NCBI GenBank assembly: GCA_945862475.1
Contig: CAMAYW010000215.1
Location: forward strand, 1-5,049
From: Bacteriovorax stolpii
GTDB taxonomy: Bacteria; Bdellovibrionota; Bacteriovoracia; Bacteriovoracales; Bacteriovoracaceae
Reading direction: 5' to 3'
DNA: 5,049 nucleotides
In this document: positions 1 through 5,049 of the stretch, in pieces
Layout of the letters: every line of letters starts with the position of its first letter
How positions within the stretch are numbered: the first letter of the stretch is position 1
Made by a program: the position numbers and the translations under genes
Notes under the pieces: model-generated
The model's database searches: none
Told to the model about the DNA's origin: nothing
What the model saw: the letters and a program-made list of their open reading frames with translations, nothing else

Positions 1-2286
1 CGACTGCATCTGAGGTTGAGGCGATGGACGATTGCCTCCACCTTTTCTTGGAGATGCTCCACTACCAGTACCTGTAATGCCTTCAGTTTGTGAGTCCGAC
101 TTACAAGAAAGAGAGATCCTTCGGCGATCCATATCAATCCCTAGGACTCTCACTTTTAGTTCCTGACCGACTTTAAGTTCATCCATAGCATTTTCTACAA
201 AACGGTCACTCATCTCAGAAATATGAAGTAGACCATTTTCTTTAATACCAATATCAACAAAGGCACCAAACATGGTGATGTTAGTCACAACACCCTGGTA
301 CCACTGACCGATTTTTAGATCCTTTAGATCTGAGATTCCTTTTGTAAACTCAACAGATTTAAATGCTGTACGTGGATCTTGAGAAGGGGCCTTAAGGCAC
401 TTCACAATATCAGTGAGAGTCATCTCTCCAATTTTTTCTTTCAGAGCTTTATCAGTAGCGAGTTCATTTTGTAGAGATTCATCAGTTAAGAGATCCTTTA
501 GGCCTTTTTTCTTTGCCTTCACCCATTCTTCAAGAACTGGGTATCTTTCAGGGTGAATAAACGTTCCATCTAAGGCATGAGGGCCATTATAGATTCTTAA
601 AAATCCAGCCGATTGCTCGAAAACTTTTTGCGAAAATCTCGGAACTTTTAAAAGTTCCGCACGAGACTTAAAGCCCTTGTTAGCATCACGATATTTCACG
701 ACGTTTTGAGCAACAGTAGAGCCAATGCCTGAAACGTAAGAAAGAAGGGGAGCAGAAGCAGTGTTGAGATCAACTCCCACAAAGTTCACGCAAGATTCAA
801 CTACGGCCTCAAGGTTATTTTTTAACTGAACTTGATTCACGTCGTGCTGGTACTGACCTACACCGATGGACTTTGGATCAATTTTCACAAGTTCTGCGAG
901 TGGATCCTGGAAGCGTCTTGCGATTGAGATCGCTCCTCTAACGGTCACGTCTTTATCAGGGAATTCTTCTCTTGCGATATCAGAAGCGGAGTAGATAGAA
1001 GCACCGGCCTCAGAAATCATTGTCGCCTTAACTTTCCCGTCACGCACTTGAGCGATATGAGATTCAACAAAATCGAGAGTCTCTCTACCGAAAGTCCCGT
1101 TACCGATGGCGATGTACTCCACTTTAAACATTTCGATCATTTTTGTAATGATCTGAGCGGCACCCACTTTATCATTTTTAGGTTCATGAGGATAAACCAC
1201 GTGATCACCCACAAACTTACCTGTGTCATCAATGATAACAAGTTTACAGCCCGTACGAATCCCAGGGTCAATTCCTAGAACGGCTTTGGAGCCAAGGTAA
1301 GGTTGAAGAAGAAGATTTTTTAGATTCACACCAAAAACCGAAATGGCAGCAGTATCTGCAATTTTTTTAAGTTCATTTTTAACTTCAAGATCAAGAGAAG
1401 GTTGAATGTAATTTGTGAATGATTTTTCAGCACATTTTTTTAGAAGATCGTAATTTCCTAATTTATCTTTTTTAGGGAAAAACTCTTGTTCAATAAGACC
1501 AATACCAACTTCGGGAATAATTTCTGCATCAACTTTAAGAACTTTAAGGTTCATGCCTCGTCTCATCGCCATGTAACGGTGAGAAGCCTTTGGATCTTTT
1601 ATTTTAGAAAGTGGTTCAGAGAATTCAAAGAAATCTTTAAATTTTTGGGCGTCTTCAATTTTGTCTCCGTCTTTACGAAGAGATGCTTTCATCACTCCAG
1701 AATCCCAGAATGTTTGGCGGATTTTTTCCTTAAGTTCTAATTGGTGAGAGAAAGTTTCCATAATGATATCACAGGCACCATTGATCGCTTCCTGAAGATC
1801 TTTGATTTTACCCGCAGAAGGTTTAACGAATTTTTCTTCGATATCTGAAGACATTTTACGGATATCTTGATCACCTTTAAGGATCATCTCAGAAAGTGGC
1901 TCAAGTCCATTTTCTTTAGCAATCATCGCCTTAGTTTTCTTCTTCGATTTGTATGGAGCGTAGATATCTTCGAGTTGAGTTAATGTGGTAGCTGCTTTAA
2001 TTTGTCTTTCGAGTTCCGGCGTTAAAGCTTCCATCTTTTTAATGGCATCTAAGACAAAAGCTCTTCTTTTTTCTGTTTCAATATATTCATTATAAGACTC
2101 TTGAATATCTCTAATTTGAACCTCATCAAGTCCACCCGTGGCCTCTTTTCGGTAACGGGAAATGAATGGAATCGTACATTCTTCTTCAAAAAGAAGCTTA
2201 CAAGTTGCCATGATTTTAGTTGGGGCAATTCCAAGTTTTGTTGTACAGAAAATCATTGCATTGGGATCAAGTGTTTGAGCGGCCAT
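1..2286 (-). CDS. tex: Tex, RNA-binding transcription accessory protein (C-terminal end cut off by the window)
   Basis: The frame is open from ATG at 2286 to the left edge: 762 codons with no stop. Bacterial Tex is usually about 720-780 residues, so only a short tail is missing. Order seen: a helical N-terminal Tex domain with FISRYRKEATGGLDE at residues 41-55; a YqgF/RNase H-like domain from about 332 with GIDPG at 338-342; the Tex hallmark IGVGQYQHD at 474-482; a helix-hairpin-helix segment around 505-560 with SGIG at 519-522; and an S1 RNA-binding domain at about 659-729. A low-complexity tail rich in Gly, Ser, Pro and Gln follows. Tex is a cytoplasmic nucleic-acid-binding protein linked to transcription and, in some species, to toxin expression or stress tolerance; its exact role is unsettled. 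The start is fixed by AGGAG nine bases upstream and by the normal Tex N-terminus. No frameshift or domain loss is seen, and this is the most secure call here. Confidence 0.97.
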   Translation of the reverse strand, partial: MAAQTLDPNAMIFCTTKLGIAPTKIMATCKLLFEEECTIPFISRYRKEATGGLDEVQIRDIQESYNEYIETEKRRAFVLDAIKKMEALTPELERQIKAATTLTQLEDIYAPYKSKKKTKAMIAKENGLEPLSEMILKGDQDIRKMSSDIEEKFVKPSAGKIKDLQEAINGACDIIMETFSHQLELKEKIRQTFWDSGVMKASLRKDGDKIEDAQKFKDFFEFSEPLSKIKDPKASHRYMAMRRGMNLKVLKVDAEIIPEVGIGLIEQEFFPKKDKLGNYDLLKKCAEKSFTNYIQPSLDLEVKNELKKIADTAAISVFGVNLKNLLLQPYLGSKAVLGIDPGIRTGCKLVIIDDTGKFVGDHVVYPHEPKNDKVGAAQIITKMIEMFKVEYIAIGNGTFGRETLDFVESHIAQVRDGKVKATMISEAGASIYSASDIAREEFPDKDVTVRGAISIARRFQDPLAELVKIDPKSIGVGQYQHDVNQVQLKNNLEAVVESCVNFVGVDLNTASAPLLSYVSGIGSTVAQNVVKYRDANKGFKSRAELLKVPRFSQKVFEQSAGFLRIYNGPHALDGTFIHPERYPVLEEWVKAKKKGLKDLLTDESLQNELATDKALKEKIGEMTLTDIVKCLKAPSQDPRTAFKSVEFTKGISDLKDLKIGQWYQGVVTNITMFGAFVDIGIKENGLLHISEMSDRFVENAMDELKVGQELKVRVLGIDMDRRRISLSCKSDSQTEGITGTGSGASPRKGGGNRPSPQPQMQS

Positions 2287-2295
2287 GCGGCTTTT

Positions 2296-2300
2296 CTCCT
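2296..2300 (-). promoter_or_regulatory. Ribosome binding site of tex
   Basis: The minus strand reads AGGAG, followed by a nine-base spacer and the ATG at 2286. It is a strong Shine-Dalgarno match at normal spacing and supports this start over the internal Met codons at residues 11 and 26. Confidence 0.8.
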
Positions 2301-2394
2301 AGCTAAAATAGATCTAAAAATGAATATTAAGGGTAACGAGTGAGAGTAGAAATTGGCAAGAATTTGTGAGAAGATGTGAGGGAAATTAAACGAA

Positions 2395-2399
2395 AAGGA
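2395..2399 (+). promoter_or_regulatory. Ribosome binding site that fixes the TTG start of the oxidoreductase
   Basis: AAGGA lies seven bases before the TTG at 2407. It decides the start: the TTG places the Rossmann beta strand and glycine motif right at the N-terminus, as expected for this family, and no ATG or GTG sits in frame at a comparable place. Confidence 0.75.
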
Positions 2400-2406
2400 T
2401 TGAAAT

Positions 2407-3402
2407 TTGACGACACTTGCCATTATTGGTGGTGGATTAGTGGGAAGAAGTCTCATTTACACTCTTGCCAAAGAAGAAAAAAACTTTGAAAAGGTGACTC
2501 TTTTTTCTTCTGACAAAATAACTTCCCCCTGTTCATTAAATTCAACAGCGATTGCTGCTCTGAGAGGAATTACTAAGGGTCACTCTCCCTTAGGGGATCA
2601 ACTTGTCGATGGTTTTGATTTTTTCTCTCGGCATATCGAAGAAGCTCGACCTTTAGGGGTAGAAAAAATCATTCAGTATAACGGAGCGACTGAAAAACTA
2701 GATCAATTTAAACTTCGTTATCCAAGTGGTGAGTTTTCGAATAGGTTTCTTAAGGAAGCTCTTTTTCTGGCCACCGAAAATGCCTTCATGATTGATCCCA
2801 AGACCTATCTTACTTGGCTTCTTGATAGGACTAAATCTTTTAAGACGTTTCCCATTCATGAGGTGGATGATCTTGTGATTGAAGTTGTTGAGGGCGAGAG
2901 AATTCAATTAAAAACTCTTCATGGAAAAAGTTTTCTCTTTGATAAAGTTATTTTCACGGCTGGAAGCTATAACCGCTTTTGGAAAGAATTACATCCAGAT
3001 TCAAAGCTAAAATCATCTAAACCCTCTCAAGGGAGTTACTTAGAATTTCAAAATCTATCGTGGGAAATGGATTCTTTTTCGCTCACAATTGATGGTGACA
3101 ATGTCATTTGGAATAAACCTTTTCAAAGGCTCTATGTTGGGTCGACAACTAGCGAATCTCTCCACGAACTTCCTCCCTTAAAAGAGTTAGAAGCGATCTA
3201 TCATAAGCTTCATTCTCGTTTGAGTTTTGAATTACCTAAGTTTCAAGAGGGGCTTTTAAAAGTGGGGCTTAGAGAAAAGGCCCAAAAACGCGAGCCTTAT
3301 TTACTTAAAAAAGAAAATCTTATTTTCTTTGGTGGGCTTTACAAGAATGCTTTTACTTTATCCATGAAAATGGCCAGAGACCTTTCTCATCAATACCTTT
3401 AG
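2407..3402 (+). CDS. FAD-dependent oxidoreductase, DAO superfamily
   Basis: A 331-residue protein that probably binds FAD and oxidises an amine or amino-acid-like substrate; the substrate cannot be read from the sequence. The N-terminus is a dinucleotide-binding fold with the GxGxxG motif G8-G9-G10-L11-V12-G13. DKVIFTAGSY at 179-188 matches the second flavin-contact strand of the family (usually ATGaW-like). VGLREKAQKREPYLL at 286-300 resembles the 'GlR..T.D..P' strand of DAO, glycine oxidase and MnmC-type enzymes. FFGGLYKNAFTLS at 307-319 followed by a helix is the usual C-terminal FAD-binding end. At 331 residues it is slightly shorter than typical members (350-400). Oddity: the acidic residue normally ending the second beta strand (ribose contact) is replaced by FSSD at 33-36. 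No signal peptide is seen, so it is probably cytoplasmic. It is a single gene, divergent from tex, with its last 50 bases antisense to the end of the next gene. ThiO or MnmC-like roles are possible but unsupported by context. Confidence 0.82.
   Translation: MTTLAIIGGGLVGRSLIYTLAKEEKNFEKVTLFSSDKITSPCSLNSTAIAALRGITKGHSPLGDQLVDGFDFFSRHIEEARPLGVEKIIQYNGATEKLDQFKLRYPSGEFSNRFLKEALFLATENAFMIDPKTYLTWLLDRTKSFKTFPIHEVDDLVIEVVEGERIQLKTLHGKSFLFDKVIFTAGSYNRFWKELHPDSKLKSSKPSQGSYLEFQNLSWEMDSFSLTIDGDNVIWNKPFQRLYVGSTTSESLHELPPLKELEAIYHKLHSRLSFELPKFQEGLLKVGLREKAQKREPYLLKKENLIFFGGLYKNAFTLSMKMARDLSHQYL
3307..3330 (-). terminator. Possible weak terminator of the C15-like peptidase gene, inside the oxidoreductase
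   Basis: Bases 3310-3318 and 3322-3330 form a perfect nine-base inverted repeat (AAAGAAAAT / ATTTTCTTT) with a three-base loop. Read on the minus strand, the second arm runs directly into three more T residues, which gives a hairpin followed by a T-run. It begins about 22 bases past the TAA of the minus-strand gene, a sensible place for its terminator. The stem has only one G-C pair, so it would be weak, and it also lies in coding sequence for the oxidoreductase. It may therefore be coincidental. Confidence 0.3.
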
Positions 3403-4135
3403 TTCGTTGATAGAAATCCTTAAGGCATTCATCAGTGGAATATTTTTTTCGTAATTCCTGGAGTTCTTGTTTTTTTGTTTTAAGTCTTTCTATGTTCTCA
3501 ATGGAACTAGCCTTTAAAATCATCTTCGATAAAATTCCAATTGCTTCTTGGGTTTTAGGTGCAAGTCTAGAACAGTCATGGGCCATCACATGTATGAAAC
3601 CAAAGGGAATTTCATGAAAGGTATTGGTAAATTGATAAGCGACATTATTGCAAACAAAGCTTCCTGCATTATTTGAGATTTCAATCGATTTTCTTTCATC
3701 CTGTTGAAGTGCGCAGTACATAGCTGGAAGAGGGTAGTTAAGACCGATCTCACTGGGACCATCTAGAAAGATAGGTGAATTTTTTCTTTCAATTCCATCA
3801 TTGTCAGGGCCTTCAGTATGATCGAAATTTCTGATGATCGTTTCAACTTTTAGTTTGCACCCATACTCACCTAGTCCAAGGACGAGAGAGGGTGGCTTCG
3901 GTAATTCGTTTATACAATTTTGAAGTTCATAAAAAGATTTATCAAAGACAGTCTGAAGGGAGCAAATCCTAAGTTCAAGCTCTGGGTGATTCGCAAATCT
4001 CTTAGAAAGTCCTTGGGCAACGACTTCTGAATTATTGAAGGGAGCGTTACCAAAAGCGTCAAAGTAGCTGACGAGGACAATTTGTTTCGCCCAAGCGCTT
4101 ATCGAAAAAAGAAAAACAAACAAGATCATTTTCAT
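3353..4135 (-). CDS. Exported pyroglutamyl-peptidase-I-like cysteine peptidase (family C15 fold)
   Basis: A 260-residue protein. Residues 1-16 are a signal peptide: a short n-region, hydrophobic ILFVFLFSI, and an A-W-A cleavage site before K17. The mature part follows the C15 blocks in order: VSYFDAFGNAPFNNS at 22-36 (family GFdPFGg..NPS), LGLGEYGCKLKVE at 86-98, GPSEIGLNYPLPA at 126-138 (family GP.aYf.tLP), NNAGSFVCNNVAY at 155-167, and GFIHVMAH at 179-186. The predicted catalytic triad is E98, C162 and H182. Spacings of 64 and 20 residues fit well with E81, C144 and H168 of the Bacillus enzyme. Known Pcp enzymes are cytoplasmic, about 200-220 residues long, and remove N-terminal pyroglutamate. 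This one differs in being exported, in having a roughly 30-residue longer charged C-terminus, and in carrying seven Cys. The ATG at 4135 has only a weak ribosome binding site; M3 is an alternative start. Activity is plausible, but pyroglutamate specificity is unproven. Confidence 0.8.
   Translation of the reverse strand: MKMILFVFLFSISAWAKQIVLVSYFDAFGNAPFNNSEVVAQGLSKRFANHPELELRICSLQTVFDKSFYELQNCINELPKPPSLVLGLGEYGCKLKVETIIRNFDHTEGPDNDGIERKNSPIFLDGPSEIGLNYPLPAMYCALQQDERKSIEISNNAGSFVCNNVAYQFTNTFHEIPFGFIHVMAHDCSRLAPKTQEAIGILSKMILKASSIENIERLKTKKQELQELRKKYSTDECLKDFYQRTKGIDEKGLWPFSWIK
4088..4135 (-). other. Signal peptide of the C15-like peptidase
   Basis: This segment encodes residues 1-16: one Lys at position 2, a nine- to ten-residue hydrophobic core, then S-A-W-A before K17. 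The AxA motif fits signal peptidase I. There is no lipobox cysteine, so a soluble periplasmic or secreted product is expected rather than a lipoprotein. Confidence 0.75.
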
Positions 4136-4253
4136 GGTGACTTATTTCTCATCTTTTTCATGGGTTTTAAAGCTCTGTGGGAATTTTTTTCCCCAATGGA
4201 GATCGTTCTGAAAAGTCCTAGAATTAAGTATAGGACCAACCCAAAGGACGACA
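4136..4253. promoter_or_regulatory. Divergent control region shared by the two peptidase genes
   Basis: This 118-base spacer lies between the divergent starts at 4135 (minus) and 4254 (plus), so it should carry both promoters. Near its centre, GGGAA (4179-4183) and TTCCC (4189-4193) form an inverted repeat around five T residues. That could be an operator or simply a small hairpin. For the plus gene, TATAGG at 4229-4234 with TTCTGA 17 bases upstream is a weak sigma-70-like pair and would give a very short leader. No strong promoter could be assigned on the minus strand. Confidence 0.4.
4243..4248 (+). promoter_or_regulatory. Ribosome binding site that fixes the GTG start of the metallopeptidase
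   Basis: AAAGGA stands five bases before the GTG at 4254. It supports the GTG, which begins a Lys-Lys-hydrophobic signal sequence, over the next in-frame Met at residue 24, which would remove that sequence. Confidence 0.7.
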
Positions 4254-4922
4254 GTGAAAAAATGGATTTTTTCAGTGGCCCTGATCTTCTCTCTTGATCT
4301 TCAAGACATAAAATTTCAAAAAATGATTGCTCATGGGCATCATGCTACCCCAGGTCTCTTTAAACCCTATGAAAATCAGTATCTAAGGCCAGAGACGATT
4401 CATTCCAGTTATCTTGCCGTGAAGGGCATGAAGATGGAAAAGTTTTCAGGTGAGAACTTAGAAAAATTGAATGTCGCTTTTTCATTAGTTGAAAAAGTGG
4501 TCAATACGGTGGAATTCAAAGACAGAATTATCAATTTTAAAAATACAGCAGGAAAACGAGAATTTGCTTCAAATAAGGGTCTAACAAACGAAGAAATCTA
4601 TCAGATTTTTATGGATGGACGAGAAATTCTTCAGAACAATACTCCTGGAGAAATGAATTTCTATCTCAAACTTTACTATAATCCTTTCTCAAGAGTAATT
4701 GGTTACACGAATCCGGATACGAATCTCATTCACATTAACTGGAGATTTTTTAAAAACTATCATCCTAGTGATGTAGCGGCGAATCTCGCCCATGAGTGGG
4801 TTCACAAAATAGGCTTTGACCACATCTCCGCTAAAGAGCACGACTCTGTACCGTATGCAATCGGATACATCGTGGGAGATATGGCCAAGAAACTTTTAAA
4901 ATCTCAACAATTAATTCATTGA
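4254..4922 (+). CDS. Small putative exported zinc metallopeptidase with HExxHxxGxxH motif
   Basis: A 222-residue protein starting at GTG. Residues 1-14 (MKKWIFSVALIFSL) look like a signal peptide or N-terminal anchor, but no clear AxA cleavage site or lipobox Cys follows. The middle (about 65-130) appears helical and charged. The key feature is AHEWVHKIGFDH at 179-190. H180, H184 and H190 would bind zinc, E181 would be the catalytic base, and G187 completes the HExxHxxGxxH signature of metzincins. It is preceded by a strand-like block (NLIHINWRFF, 157-166) and followed by SVPYAIGYIVGDM at 198-210. I recall a similar SVPYAxG ending in uncharacterised bacterial HExxH proteins, but I cannot name a family. 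M210 is the only Met after the motif and could be a Met-turn, though it lies close. There are no cysteines. It is divergent from the C15-like gene, and its substrate is unknown. Confidence 0.75.
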   Translation: MKKWIFSVALIFSLDLQDIKFQKMIAHGHHATPGLFKPYENQYLRPETIHSSYLAVKGMKMEKFSGENLEKLNVAFSLVEKVVNTVEFKDRIINFKNTAGKREFASNKGLTNEEIYQIFMDGREILQNNTPGEMNFYLKLYYNPFSRVIGYTNPDTNLIHINWRFFKNYHPSDVAANLAHEWVHKIGFDHISAKEHDSVPYAIGYIVGDMAKKLLKSQQLIH

Positions 4923-5049
4923 TTGATTTAAAAGTGTTTCAACCACGTTTATGAGTGGTTGAGGTCTCGGATACTTAAACTCACAATCTACCTTAATTGG
5001 TACCCCACCATTTGCCGGAAACACTGGACATTTAGGTGACTCGGTAAAG
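4911..5049 (-). CDS. C-terminal 45 residues of an unknown protein (continues beyond the right edge)
   Basis: A minus-strand frame is open from the right edge to a TAA at 4911-4913. The visible residues contain C7, C22 and several prolines (e.g. YPRPQP) and end in LLNQSMN. The composition looks protein-like: a Pro/Gly/Val-rich segment followed by a short amphipathic helix. No family is recognised. The stop overlaps the end of the metallopeptidase gene by 12 bases, tail-to-tail. The Cys pair would suit an extracytoplasmic protein, but that is a guess. With only 45 codons visible, a chance open frame cannot be excluded. It is favoured as real because the genes around it are tightly packed and the alternative is about 130 bases of empty sequence. 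Confidence 0.5.
   Translation of the reverse strand, partial: FTESPKCPVFPANGGVPIKVDCEFKYPRPQPLINVVETLLNQSMN
4939..4962. terminator. Inverted repeat downstream of the metallopeptidase gene, possible terminator
   Basis: TCAACCAC (4939-4946) and GTGGTTGA (4955-4962) are a perfect eight-base inverted repeat around an eight-base loop, 17 bases after the plus-strand stop at 4920-4922. On the plus strand no T-run follows. On the minus strand a short CTTTT follows some bases later, but there the repeat lies before the stop of the flanking gene. It could attenuate or protect the 3' end of the plus-strand transcript. It is not a classical intrinsic terminator. Confidence 0.35.

Larger units (their letters stand above)
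2287..2406. other. Divergent intergenic region between tex and the FAD oxidoreductase
   Basis: This AT-rich 120-base spacer must hold the promoters of both divergent genes. No convincing sigma-70 promoter stands out. The best minus-strand candidate for tex is a TTTCTA / 17 bases / TAATAT arrangement, with a weak -35. On the plus strand, TGTGAG occurs twice exactly ten bases apart (2365-2370 and 2375-2380), just upstream of the oxidoreductase ribosome binding site. Same-face spacing of this kind can mark a regulator site, but two six-base words may be chance. No stable hairpin or riboswitch-like structure was noticed. Confidence 0.45.

Noticed and set aside
832..1293. RNase H/RuvC-like GIDPG motif as a sign of a Holliday junction resolvase or transposase
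   Set aside because: The motif sits in the YqgF-like domain that is a standard part of Tex, between its N-terminal and helix-hairpin-helix/S1 parts.
1048..1740. Plus-strand open frames at 1048-1278 and 1486-1740
   Set aside because: Both lie wholly antisense to the well-conserved tex gene, have no ribosome binding site or recognisable domain, and read as shadow frames.
2364..2392. TTGTGA / 17 bases / TAAACG as a promoter for the oxidoreductase gene
   Set aside because: The -10 match is poor and the start point would fall at or past the ribosome binding site at 2395-2399.
2049..2456. Minus-strand frames at 2049-2234 and 2253-2456 and the plus-strand frame at 2101-2343
   Set aside because: The first and third overlap the 5' part of tex in other frames. 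The second crosses the tex start and its divergent spacer. None has a supported start or familiar sequence.
2698..2907. Minus-strand open frame inside the oxidoreductase gene
   Set aside because: It is fully antisense to a gene with clear family motifs and shows no independent evidence.
3435..3617. Plus-strand open frame with a hydrophobic look, opposite the C15-like gene
   Set aside because: It is antisense to the conserved region around the catalytic His block; the hydrophobic residues come from complementing Lys/Glu codons.
4206..4234. TTCTGA / 17 bases / TATAGG as a promoter for the metallopeptidase gene
   Set aside because: The -35 half matches only three of six consensus bases, and transcription would begin almost at the ribosome binding site, so it is too weak to list as a promoter.
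4082..4297. Plus-strand open frame spanning the divergent peptidase spacer
   Set aside because: It overlaps the signal-peptide region of one gene and the start of the other, lacks a ribosome binding site, and is lower in quality than both neighbours.
1..5049. CRISPR arrays, tRNA or rRNA genes, insertion sequences, phage genes, toxin-antitoxin pairs
   Set aside because: No regularly spaced repeats, cloverleaf-like elements, transposase motifs, terminal inverted repeats or small paired genes were seen on either strand.

Overview
This 5,049-base window is AT-rich and tightly packed. It holds a nearly complete bacterial housekeeping gene on the left and a run of compact accessory genes on the right. 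Lysine-rich proteins, AGGAG or AAGGA ribosome binding sites and TTG/GTG starts indicate a low-GC Gram-negative-type bacterium. Two adjacent predicted exported peptidases, and the general look of the proteins, would suit a predatory member of the Bdellovibrionota (Bacteriovorax-like). That placement is an impression and rests on no diagnostic marker.

Layout. Positions 1-2286 (minus) encode Tex, the conserved RNA-binding transcription accessory protein. Its reading frame is open for 762 codons and runs off the left edge, so only the last residues are missing. A 120-base divergent spacer separates it from a plus-strand FAD-dependent oxidoreductase of the DAO superfamily (2407-3402, TTG start). 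That gene runs tail-to-tail into a minus-strand gene (3353-4135), and the two overlap by 50 bases. The minus-strand gene encodes a protein with a signal peptide and the full Glu/Cys/His catalytic pattern of pyroglutamyl peptidase I (peptidase family C15). A 118-base divergent spacer then leads to a plus-strand gene (4254-4922, GTG start) for a small protein with the zinc-binding signature HExxHxxGxxH. Its 3' end overlaps by 12 bases the end of a last minus-strand gene, of which only 45 C-terminal residues are inside the window.

How the genes relate. Neighbouring genes alternate in strand, so no multi-gene operon is visible. Tex is a general housekeeping protein unrelated to the others. The most interesting part is the divergent pair at 3353-4922: an exported C15-like cysteine peptidase and a putatively exported metzincin-like metallopeptidase that share one short control region. 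They may be co-regulated and act on extracytoplasmic peptides, but this is inferred from layout and motifs only. I saw no rRNA, tRNA, CRISPR array, insertion sequence or phage gene. No stretch longer than about 120 bases lacks a gene.
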